Shown here one piece after another: positions 1 through 5,629 of a stretch of 5,629 nucleotides of DNA. Every line of letters begins with the position of its first letter. Position 1 is the stretch's first letter. The translations under genes and the position numbers were made by a program. This DNA comes from Pseudomonadota bacterium (GTDB lineage: Bacteria > Pseudomonadota > Alphaproteobacteria > Rhizobiales > Hyphomicrobiaceae), in the NCBI GenBank assembly GCA_023428365.1, contig JAEYYQ010000338.1, positions 1-5,629 on the forward strand, written 5' to 3'. The notes beneath the pieces are model-generated. The model was not told the origin of the DNA. It searched no databases and saw only the letters and a program-made list of their open reading frames with translations.

Positions 1-543
1 ACCGGGCGCGTGCTGAACCTGCTGGTGCTGGTGCAGGCCGGTTTGCTCGAAATGCCAACGCTTTATCTCAGCCGCCACATCCTGCGGACCCGGCCGGAAT
101 ATTACCGCCTGCTGCAGGCCGTGACGCAGAAGGGCGAATGGGAGCCGTGGCTGCTCTATTTTCTGGGCGCGGTTGAGTCGACGGCGTCGTGGACCAACCT
201 GCGCATCCGCGCGATCCGCGATCTCATCGACAATACGGCCGAGTACGTCAAAGCCAACGCCCCCGGCATTTATTCGCATGAGCTGATCCAGGCGATCTTC
301 TCTCAGCCCTATTCGCGCATCGCGCATCTCACCGAACAGGGGATCGTCAAGCGCGTGTCGGCCTCCCGCTATCTCAAGCAGCTTGTCGATATCGGCGTGC
401 TGGATGAAGAAAAGCAGGGACGCGACAAGCCGTTCATCAACCGGAAGTACATGGAATTGCTGGCGAGTGATGAGCACGCCTTCTCGCCGTATGTGATCGG
501 TGAGACAGCGTCATCGCAGACCGAGAAGGCGGTAACATCATGA
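1..543 (+). CDS. Fic-family protein (likely AMP transferase), C-terminal part; 5' end outside window
   Basis: The frame is open from base 1, so the gene starts upstream. The GTG at position 10 is internal, not a start. The first visible residues, TGRVLNLLVLVQAGLL, match the end of the Fic active-site loop (HPFxDG(N/T)GR) and the helix after it. The catalytic His and the rest of the loop lie just outside the window. Next come LYLSRHIL and WEPWLLYFLGAV (about visible residues 20-57), typical of the Fic helical core. A C-terminal winged-helix region follows at about 91-155, with QPYSRIAHL, SASRYLKQL and GRDKPFINRKYMELL, as in Fic proteins of the Shewanella SoFic type. A tail of about 25 residues (SDEHAF onward) ends the protein. 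Known for the family: transfer of AMP from ATP to hydroxyl groups of target proteins, often held back by an inhibitory helix. Inference: cytoplasmic AMPylator whose winged helix may bind DNA or a partner. The target is unknown. The stop overlaps the yggS start. Confidence 0.9.
   Translation, partial: TGRVLNLLVLVQAGLLEMPTLYLSRHILRTRPEYYRLLQAVTQKGEWEPWLLYFLGAVESTASWTNLRIRAIRDLIDNTAEYVKANAPGIYSHELIQAIFSQPYSRIAHLTEQGIVKRVSASRYLKQLVDIGVLDEEKQGRDKPFINRKYMELLASDEHAFSPYVIGETASSQTEKAVTS
524..532 (+). promoter_or_regulatory. Shine-Dalgarno for the YggS gene, inside the fic 3' end
   Basis: The purine-rich AGAAGGCGG lies 7 nt before the ATG at 540 and within the last codons of fic. It supports the ATG at 540 over the in-frame ATG at 555. 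It is also consistent with translational coupling through the ATGA overlap at 540-543. Confidence 0.6.
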
Positions 544-1205
544 GCGACCAGGCGATGTCTCCAATTGCAGAGGTTCGTAGCCGCATTGTCGAGGCCGCCA
601 AGCGCGTGGGCCGAGATCCTGAATCGGTGAAACTGATCGCGATTTCCAAGACCTTCGGAGAGCCGGAGATTTTGCCCGTGCTTGATGCCGGGCAGCGACT
701 GTTCGGTGAGAACCGGGTGCAGGAAGCCAAGGGCAAATGGCCTGCGCTGAAGGAGCGTTTCACGGACATCGAGCTGCATCTCGTCGGCCCGCTGCAATCC
801 AACAAGGCCAAGGAAGCCGTCGAGCTGTTCGACGTCATTCATTCTGTCGATCGCTGGAAAATTGCCAAAGCCATTGCAGAAGAAATGAACAAGCAGCAGC
901 GCCGTCTGAAGCTGCTGGTTCAGGTGAATACGGGTGAGGAGCCGCAGAAAGCGGGCGTGATGCCGCGAGAGGCTGCTGAATTCGTGAATGCGTGCCGCAA
1001 TGATTTGAAGCTCGAAATTTCAGGGCTGATGTGCATTCCGCCGGTTGACGAGGAACCAGCGGTGCATTTCGCGTTTCTCGCCAAGCTGGCCCGGGACCTT
1101 GGACTTCCCGAAATCAGCATGGGCATGAGCGGAGATTTCGAAACCGCGATCGAATTCGGCGCGACGTACGTGCGTGTCGGAAGTGCCATTTTCGGTGCGC
1201 GATAA
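540..1205 (+). CDS. yggS: YggS/PipY-type PLP-binding protein (PLP homeostasis)
   Basis: This is a complete 221-aa protein, the usual length of this single-domain, fold-type III (alanine-racemase-like barrel) family. Visible signatures in order: LIAISKTF with the PLP-binding lysine K37; FGENRVQEA (about 55-63); HLVGPLQSNKAK (80-91); VNTGEEPQKAG (129-139); SGLMCIPP (161-168); and the phosphate-binding end SMGMSGDFETAI (193-204) with VRVGSAIFG (211-219). Known for the family: it binds pyridoxal 5'-phosphate in the cytoplasm and affects vitamin B6 and amino/keto-acid balance. No catalytic reaction is firmly established. The start at 540 overlaps the fic stop by 4 nt and has a Shine-Dalgarno at 524-532. 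An ATG at 555 is a weaker alternative. The next gene is 116 bp downstream, so yggS appears to end this transcription unit, although I see no clear terminator. The identification is very secure; the symbol follows the E. coli name. Confidence 0.96.
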   Translation: MSDQAMSPIAEVRSRIVEAAKRVGRDPESVKLIAISKTFGEPEILPVLDAGQRLFGENRVQEAKGKWPALKERFTDIELHLVGPLQSNKAKEAVELFDVIHSVDRWKIAKAIAEEMNKQQRRLKLLVQVNTGEEPQKAGVMPREAAEFVNACRNDLKLEISGLMCIPPVDEEPAVHFAFLAKLARDLGLPEISMGMSGDFETAIEFGATYVRVGSAIFGAR

Positions 1206-1321
1206 CCGCCTAGCCTTTCGTTTTCCAAAGCAAATTTTGTCTCGCCGCCGCGGTTGCCGCCCGTGAGTGGTAGGGTCGGCCTTGTGCTGATTCGCGCGTC
1301 GTTGCGACGGGGGACCGAGAC
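1206..1321 (+). other. Intergenic region between yggS and the 290-aa gene
   Basis: This is 116 bp of non-coding sequence. An A/T-richer stretch at about 1215-1241 is followed by G/C-rich sequence. A small perfect hairpin, CGTCG-TTG-CGACG (1297-1309), runs into the G-run at 1309-1313 that could serve as ribosome binding site for the ATG at 1322. No convincing -35/-10 pair, terminator with a T-tract or RNA gene was found. Confidence 0.5.
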
Positions 1322-2194
1322 ATGACAGACACCATGGCAGCGGATGCCGTCGCGCGGGATGAGACAGCGACGGCGGAAATTCAGCGTCAGGTGGCCGAAC
1401 GTCCGGAAAAATCCCCGGCCGGCAAAGCCATGTCGGACGCCAACTGGCATCGTTTCGACGTCGATATCTGGATCACCAATCTGAACTCGTATGAGTTCGG
1501 CATCTATAAGCGCTCGCGCAACCGCGCCAAGTCGCGCCAGTTCTCGACCGACATGGATATCTTCGCGGAAGTTATCGAGAATGGAAAACGCACCGCTCTT
1601 CTCGGCTATCGCGAGGATCTCTGGAAAAATAAGACCGGCATGGATAAGCGCCTTGCCGTGAAGATGTTCACGGAAGGCCTCAACTGGCGCGCCAGCATGG
1701 ATCTCATGATCGGGCGCAGCCTGCAGCTGACGATCGGTGCGCGCGGCATTGGCGTCAGCGTCTACGCCATCAACACCAACGATGACAGTGTCATCACCTA
1801 TCTGGAGCGATCCGCCAACAAGTGGCCGATCATGCCGGAGAACTATTCATTCTTCGTCATGCGCAAAGGCAAGCCGTGCTTTTATCGGCTTCGCCATGAC
1901 TTCTTCAGCGTGGGTGGCGACTACAGTTTGTTCGACGAGAAGAACCAGAAGGTCGGCCATATCGACGGCAAGATCATCACGCTCGGCGGTTACTGGAAAT
2001 GCAAAGTTCGCAAGGATCACGCGGACCGCAAATTGCTCGACGTCATGAAACTGTTCACGGCGACCATCGGCTTCAAGTCCGCAGCACGCCGGCATATGCA
2101 TCGGCTGTGGGCGGACGTTCGCGCCGGCAAGCTCGAGCCGAGCATCGAGCGCCATGAATCCGAGTATTATCTGAACCCGCGCCGGGTGCGCTGA
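1322..2194 (+). CDS. Uncharacterised 290-aa protein with beta-rich C-terminal segment
   Basis: I do not recognise a named family. The coding call rests on a 290-codon frame with alphaproteobacterial codon choice and a protein-like sequence. Residues 1-38 are Ala/Glu/Asp-rich and probably disordered. From N41 onward the protein looks folded: NWHRFDVDIWITNLNSYEFGIY (41-62), a basic patch KRSRNRAKSR (63-72), helix-like DKRLAVKMFTEGLNWRASMDL (108-128), and strand-like RSLQLTIGARGIGVSVYAI (132-150). Residues 186-229 alternate strands and turns (FYRLRHDFFSVGGDYSLFD, then KVGHIDGKIITLGGYWKCKV). A basic helical tail follows (237-270). There is no signal peptide or membrane segment, so it is likely cytoplasmic. 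The 186-229 pattern recalls LURP-one/tubby-like barrels, but that is a weak inference. ATG 1322 is preceded by a G-rich CGGGGG at 1308-1313. ATG 1334 and ATG 1430 (M37, at the edge of the folded part) are alternative starts. It is flanked by 116-bp and 250-bp gaps, so it is probably transcribed on its own. Confidence 0.85.
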   Translation: MTDTMAADAVARDETATAEIQRQVAERPEKSPAGKAMSDANWHRFDVDIWITNLNSYEFGIYKRSRNRAKSRQFSTDMDIFAEVIENGKRTALLGYREDLWKNKTGMDKRLAVKMFTEGLNWRASMDLMIGRSLQLTIGARGIGVSVYAINTNDDSVITYLERSANKWPIMPENYSFFVMRKGKPCFYRLRHDFFSVGGDYSLFDEKNQKVGHIDGKIITLGGYWKCKVRKDHADRKLLDVMKLFTATIGFKSAARRHMHRLWADVRAGKLEPSIERHESEYYLNPRRVR

Positions 2195-2213
2195 TCGCTG
2201 CCCCCCAAATTGA

Positions 2214-2252
2214 AAGGGCATCCAGGCCACATTGGTCCATCTGGATGCCCTT
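2214..2252 (+). terminator. Perfect 12-bp-arm hairpin; possible terminator or leader element
   Basis: AAGGGCATCCAG (2214-2225) is exactly complementary to CTGGATGCCCTT (2241-2252). The 15-nt loop can itself pair GCCA (2226-2229) with TGGT (2233-2236), and CCAA (2205-2208) can pair with TTGG (2257-2260) outside an internal loop. It begins 20 bp after the stop of the 290-aa gene, a usual place for a terminator. However, the downstream strand reads TTGATGTTGG with no T-run, so it is not a canonical intrinsic terminator. In the reverse direction it is followed by TCAATTTGG, also weak. A structured RNA or a dispersed palindromic repeat are alternatives. Confidence 0.45.
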
Positions 2253-2427
2253 GATGTTGGCCTGCACTGCGACAGGCAACTTGAAATGTAATCGGCCCAA
2301 GCCCGTTTACGTTCCGTTATCCAACAAATGATCGGGACGACGTTAGCCATGCGCTGAGCCATGGCCTGCGTCTCCGATGCCCTGGCGCGCGCCATATTCC
2401 TCGATTAGACCTCGTGCGAGCACTCCA

Positions 2428-2434
2428 GGGAGGA
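2428..2434 (+). promoter_or_regulatory. Strong Shine-Dalgarno of the aminotransferase gene
   Basis: GGGAGGA lies 10 nt before ATG 2445 and is close to a consensus anti-16S match. It fixes the start of the aminotransferase at 2445. It is the clearest ribosome binding site in the window. Confidence 0.75.
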
Positions 2435-2444
2435 ATAACAATCC

Positions 2445-3659
2445 ATGACTGCGAACCCCGGTCTCGAGGCTTTGGCACAGGGCGTCATTCTGTCACCGTT
2501 CACGCGGCTGGCGCGATTGCTCAACGGCATCCCAGCGGGGCACGACAAAGTCATCGAAATGACGGCTGGCGATCCCAATGAGAAAATGCCGTCCTTCGTC
2601 ATCGAGAAAATGGCTGAGGCCGAGGAGACGCTCTCGTCCTATCCAAAGATCCGCGGTTCCGACGAACTCCGGGGTGCCATCGCGGCATGGGTCAACCGGC
2701 GGTACGGGATTGCAGGGGGTATTGATCCGGTTCGCGAGATTCATCCGCTGAACGGCTCGCGCGAGGGGCTGTTCTACGCCGTGCTACCTGCGGTCGGCCG
2801 CAAGCGCGTCGAGGGGCGCCCGGTCGTTATTCTGCCCAACCCCTTCTACCACGCCTATCTCGGTGCGGTTTATGCCACCAACAGTGAGCCCTACTTCCTC
2901 AACGCGACCGAGGCGACGGGACACTTGCCGGATCTCGATGCCCTCGAGCGCGAGACCGAGATTCTGAATCGGACCGTTGCCTTCTATCTGTGCTCGCCGG
3001 CCAATCCGCAGGGGGCCGTGGGAAACGCCGAGTACGTCCGGCGGGCTGTCGAACTCGCGCGCCGCTATGACTTCATGCTGTTCTTCGACGAGTGTTACTC
3101 GGAGATTTACACGGGTGAGCCGCCGACCGGAGCGCTGGAAGTTGCCGCCAAAACACCGGAGCGGTTCGACAACGTCATTGTCTTCAATTCGCTGTCGAAG
3201 CGCTCGAACCTGCCCGGGCTGCGGTCGGGCTTCGCGGCGGGCGATGGGGATTTCCTCGAAACCCTGGCGGAAGTCCGCAACCTGACCGCCCCGCAAATGC
3301 CGGGTGTCGTTCAGCACGCCTCGGCGGCGATCTGGTCGGAAGAGCAGCACGTTTCCGTCATTCGCCAAGCCTACCGGACCAAATTCGATATCTGCGACGA
3401 GGTTCTGCAGGGCCGGCTCGGTTACCGCCGGCCGGCTGGCGGGTTTTTCCTGTGGCTCGATATGAGCCAAATCGGTGGCGGCGTAGACGCTGCGGTAACC
3501 CTTTGGAAACGCTGCGGTGTCAAGGTCGTACCTGGCGCCTTCCTGGCCCAGCCCGGTGCGGACGGGAGCAATCCCGGTGAAAATTTCGTGCGCGTCGCCC
3601 TTGTGCACGATCCGGTTACGATCAGGGAGGCGCTGAATCGTATCGTTTCTGTTGTGTAG
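2445..3659 (+). CDS. DapC-like class I/II aminotransferase (putative succinyldiaminopimelate transaminase)
   Basis: This is a complete 404-aa fold-type I PLP enzyme of normal family length. Visible residues: SSYPKIRGSDELR (64-76); LNGSREGLF (102-110), the cofactor phosphate loop; NPFYHAYLGA with PLP-stacking Y135; CSPANPQG with N187; FFDECYSEIY with D215 and Y218; SLSKRSNLPGLRSGF with the Schiff-base lysine K252 and phosphate-binding R260; and FVRVALV with the carboxylate-binding R383. DECYSEIY plus SLSKRSNLPG(L/M)RSGF is characteristic of the DapC group (as in Bordetella). That group converts N-succinyl-2-amino-6-ketopimelate and glutamate to N-succinyl-L,L-diaminopimelate in the lysine/peptidoglycan pathway. 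The class assignment is certain; the substrate is inferred from motif likeness. In many bacteria an ArgD-type enzyme can also do this step, so another substrate is possible. No signal peptide, so cytoplasmic. The start is set by GGGAGGA at 2428. ftsK begins 18 bp after the TAG stop, suggesting one operon. Confidence 0.93.
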   Translation: MTANPGLEALAQGVILSPFTRLARLLNGIPAGHDKVIEMTAGDPNEKMPSFVIEKMAEAEETLSSYPKIRGSDELRGAIAAWVNRRYGIAGGIDPVREIHPLNGSREGLFYAVLPAVGRKRVEGRPVVILPNPFYHAYLGAVYATNSEPYFLNATEATGHLPDLDALERETEILNRTVAFYLCSPANPQGAVGNAEYVRRAVELARRYDFMLFFDECYSEIYTGEPPTGALEVAAKTPERFDNVIVFNSLSKRSNLPGLRSGFAAGDGDFLETLAEVRNLTAPQMPGVVQHASAAIWSEEQHVSVIRQAYRTKFDICDEVLQGRLGYRRPAGGFFLWLDMSQIGGGVDAAVTLWKRCGVKVVPGAFLAQPGADGSNPGENFVRVALVHDPVTIREALNRIVSVV

Positions 3660-3677
3660 TTGTACCGATTGGCGTCC

Positions 3678-5629
3678 ATGTACCGTGAGAGTTACGCGTT
3701 AGATCAGCAGCGCTTTCTTCCTGATGTGATGGAAGAAAGGCTGACGGCGTGGTTTGCCCGCTGTATCGGCATTGCGCTCTGCGTTGTCGGGGCCGCGGGC
3801 TGGATCAGTCTGCTGACGTGGTCGGTGGGCGATCCGAGCCTGTCTCATGCCAGCTATGCGCCCGCGAGCAATCTGCTGGGTGCGCCAGGCGCCGTTGTTT
3901 CAGATCTCCTGCTTCAGTTTTTCGGCCTGGCCTCCGTGTTCATCGTGCTTGCCCCGGCCGTCTGGGGTTATGAGCTGATCGCGGGCGGACAGATTTCGAT
4001 GTTCCGTTTGCGCGTGCTGCTGCTGCCCGTTGCGACGTTGGCGCTTGCGGCCGGCACCTCGGCGTTGCCGACAGCCGCAACGTGGCCGCTCTATCACGGC
4101 TTCGGCGGTCTTCTCGGCGACCTCATCTACAATCTCGCCGCCAGCATTCTGACACTGGCGTTGCCGGCGCGCTCGGCCGGTCTTGCTGGTCTTGTGCTCT
4201 TTTCCGGCGGTCTTGCCGCTTTCACCTGCTGCCTTGGATTGGCTGGCCGCGAACCCTTGGCACGCTGGCAGTCTGCAGCGACCTATCGCCCGCAGCTGGG
4301 TGGATTGTTCCGTCGCCGGGCAGTCAGCCCTGTCAATCCGGGTATCGAGCCCGCCCTTCAACAGCCGGTGATGTCTCCCGAACCGCGCCCGGAGCGCGTT
4401 CGCGAAGCAGCGCCCGCGCCGATGACGATCGATCGTGCGCAGCCTGTTGCTGACGAGACGTGGGCACCGGAGCACGAGAGCGACACGGCCGACGAAGAGC
4501 TTGACGGTGGCCGTGATGTGTCGTTCGACGCCGATACCGATCTCGCAAGCCGAGAAATCGCGAAGCGTTTCGCGCCCAACAATGCCGCTGTACGGCCGGG
4601 GTCAGAACCGACGCTGGAGCTGCCTTTGGATTTGCCATCGGTGGCGCCAAAACCCGCGCCGCGTCCGGCCAATCGTGGGCTGAGATTGCGCCGCAAGGAA
4701 ACAGGTTTCCGGCAGCCCAGCCTCAACCTGCTGAAGCGTCCGACGGCGGTCAAACAGAACAGCGAGCTGGTGCAATCCATGCTGAATGGAACGGCACGGC
4801 TGCTGGAAGACGTGCTGGCCGACTTCGGTGTGAAAGGTGAAATCAAGGACATCAAACCGGGCCCAGTCGTCACCCTGTTCGAGCTGGAGCCCGCGCGTGG
4901 CACGAAGTCGGCCCGCGTCATCGGATTGGCGGAGGATATCGCTCGTTCGATGAGCGCGATGGCGGTGCGTGTTGCCGTTGTACCTGGCCGTAACGTGATT
5001 GGTATCGAGCTGCCGAACACGCCGCGCGAGGGTGTCCTGCTGCGCGAAATTTTCGAGGCTGGCGCTTTCAAATCGACCGGTGCGACGCTGCCGCTGGCGC
5101 TTGGCAAATCGATCGGTGGTGATCCCATCGTTGTCGACTTGGCGCGCATGCCGCATCTGCTCGTCGCCGGCACCACCGGTTCGGGCAAGTCGGTCGGCAT
5201 CAATGCGATGGTTCTGTCGCTGCTTTATAAGCTGTCACCCGACGATTGCCGGCTGATCATGATCGATCCGAAGATGCTGGAGCTGTCGGTCTACGACAAC
5301 ATTCCCCATTTGCTCACCCCGGTCGTCACCGATCCGCACAAGGCGGTCGCGGCGCTGAACTGGGCCGTGCGCGAAATGGAAGAGCGCTACAAGCGGATGG
5401 CTCGCCTCGGTGTGCGCAATATCGACGTGTTCAACAACCGTGTCCGCCACGCCAAGATGCAAGGCGGAAGCCTGCAACGCACGGTGCAGACCGGATTCGA
5501 CCGCAAAACCGGCGAGGCCATTTTCGAGACCGAGACGTTCGAGCTGGAGCCGATGCCCTATATCGTCATCGTGGTCGATGAGTTCGCCGATCTGATGATG
5601 GTGGCCGGCAAGGAGATCGAGGCTGCCGT
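3678..5629 (+). CDS. ftsK: DNA translocase FtsK, N-terminal 650 residues; 3' end outside window
   Basis: FtsK is a septum-anchored hexameric ATPase that pumps DNA and helps resolve and segregate chromosome termini at division. The frame is open from 3678 to the window end. Hydrophobic segments lie at about 25-50, 77-100, 111-131, 144-163 and 167-190, giving the four to five expected inner-membrane helices. A Pro/Ala/Glu-rich linker runs to about residue 360, with an acidic patch near 4455-4510. The motor follows: PGPVVTLFELEP (from 394) and VPGRNVIGIELPN in the alpha domain, Walker A GTTGSGKS (498-505, K504), MIDPKMLEL (D530), and Walker B YIVIVVDEFADLMM (D634, E635). The segment between them (QTGFDRKTGEAIFETE) is typical of alphaproteobacterial FtsK. 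The rest of the motor and the DNA-reading gamma domain are cut off. ATG 3678 lacks a clear Shine-Dalgarno; TTG 3660, TTG 3669 and ATG 3729 are in-frame alternatives. It is probably co-transcribed with the aminotransferase 18 bp upstream. Confidence 0.97.
   Translation, partial: MYRESYALDQQRFLPDVMEERLTAWFARCIGIALCVVGAAGWISLLTWSVGDPSLSHASYAPASNLLGAPGAVVSDLLLQFFGLASVFIVLAPAVWGYELIAGGQISMFRLRVLLLPVATLALAAGTSALPTAATWPLYHGFGGLLGDLIYNLAASILTLALPARSAGLAGLVLFSGGLAAFTCCLGLAGREPLARWQSAATYRPQLGGLFRRRAVSPVNPGIEPALQQPVMSPEPRPERVREAAPAPMTIDRAQPVADETWAPEHESDTADEELDGGRDVSFDADTDLASREIAKRFAPNNAAVRPGSEPTLELPLDLPSVAPKPAPRPANRGLRLRRKETGFRQPSLNLLKRPTAVKQNSELVQSMLNGTARLLEDVLADFGVKGEIKDIKPGPVVTLFELEPARGTKSARVIGLAEDIARSMSAMAVRVAVVPGRNVIGIELPNTPREGVLLREIFEAGAFKSTGATLPLALGKSIGGDPIVVDLARMPHLLVAGTTGSGKSVGINAMVLSLLYKLSPDDCRLIMIDPKMLELSVYDNIPHLLTPVVTDPHKAVAALNWAVREMEERYKRMARLGVRNIDVFNNRVRHAKMQGGSLQRTVQTGFDRKTGEAIFETETFELEPMPYIVIVVDEFADLMMVAGKEIEAA

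Larger units (their letters stand above)
2195..2444 (+). other. 250-bp structured intergenic region / possible 5' leader
   Basis: No credible gene was found in this gap. Three inverted repeats occur in order. The first is the strong hairpin at 2214-2252. The second is CGTTCCG (2310-2316) with CGGGACG (2333-2339), 7 pairs including one G-U as + strand RNA. The third is GCCATG (2346-2351) with CATGGC (2360-2365). AGCCATG also occurs as a direct repeat at 2345 and 2357. The region ends in a strong Shine-Dalgarno before the aminotransferase. It probably holds the end of the upstream transcript and the promoter and leader of the aminotransferase-ftsK unit. TTGAAA at 2281 is the only -35-like hexamer noticed, and no well-spaced -10 follows it. 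Confidence 0.45.

Noticed and set aside
2214..2252. tRNA or tRNA-like gene at the strong hairpin
   Set aside because: A single long stem with a 15-nt loop does not form a cloverleaf. No T-loop sequence or CCA-bearing acceptor arm is present.
2245..2331. Small + strand open frame of 28 codons (begins MPLMLACTATG) in the 250-bp gap
   Set aside because: Its ATG lies inside the right arm of the hairpin, there is no Shine-Dalgarno, and the peptide resembles nothing known to me. It could be revisited with ribosome profiling.
1847..2395. Minus-strand open frame of 182 codons spanning the 290-aa gene end and the intergenic gap
   Set aside because: Most of it is antisense to the 290-aa gene. The part in the gap has no ribosome binding site or recognisable motif.
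2784..3608. Open frame of 274 codons on the minus strand
   Set aside because: It is antisense to the aminotransferase, whose catalytic residues are all intact. The minus-strand translation shows no recognisable domain.
3749..3973. Short + strand open frame overlapping the start of ftsK in another frame
   Set aside because: The ftsK frame through the same bases encodes clear membrane segments. The alternative translation is Cys/Arg-rich and unstructured.
4358..5203. Long open frame of 281 codons on the minus strand
   Set aside because: It lies wholly antisense to the certain ftsK frame. Its translation is Ser/Arg-rich low-complexity sequence with no family signature, the usual artefact of strong G/C third-position bias.
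1..5629. Mobile element, CRISPR array, attachment site or prophage signature
   Set aside because: No transposase or integrase, no regularly spaced repeats, and no terminal inverted repeats with target duplications were seen. Gene density and codon use look uniform.

Overview
The window looks like a chromosomal stretch from an alphaproteobacterium, most likely of the order Hyphomicrobiales (rhizobia and relatives). The reasons are high G+C by eye with strong G/C preference at third codon positions, an FtsK whose segment between Walker A and Walker B is of the alphaproteobacterial type, and a DapC-like aminotransferase directly in front of ftsK. The genus assignment is inference; no marker gene here fixes it. 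All five supported genes lie on the + strand, and the first and last are cut by the window edges.

Layout. Positions 1-543 hold the C-terminal part of a Fic-family protein, cut just after the catalytic loop and ending in a winged-helix domain. Its stop overlaps the start of a YggS/PipY-type PLP-binding protein (540-1205) as ATGA. A 116-bp gap leads to a 290-aa uncharacterised basic protein (1322-2194) with a beta-rich C-terminal segment. A 250-bp gap follows. It holds a perfect 12-bp-arm hairpin (2214-2252), two weaker hairpins and a strong Shine-Dalgarno. Then come a DapC-like class I/II aminotransferase (2445-3659) and, 18 bp on and in the same reading frame, the division DNA translocase ftsK (3678 to the window end). 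FtsK is visible as 650 residues: membrane segments, linker, alpha domain, Walker A and Walker B.

How the genes relate. The DapC-like enzyme would act in the diaminopimelate/lysine branch that feeds peptidoglycan, and FtsK clears chromosome termini at the septum, so a shared transcript would be biologically sensible. YggS is a PLP-homeostasis protein and the aminotransferase is a PLP enzyme, but they are separated by an unrelated gene and two gaps, so a functional tie is only a loose idea. The Fic protein probably AMPylates a target, but its N-terminal half, including any inhibitory helix, is outside the window.

Most of the window is ordinary housekeeping sequence, and I see no clear new defence, mobile or RNA-guided system. 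The points most worth a second look are the structured 250-bp leader/intergenic region, the uncharacterised 290-aa protein, and the translational overlap of fic with yggS.
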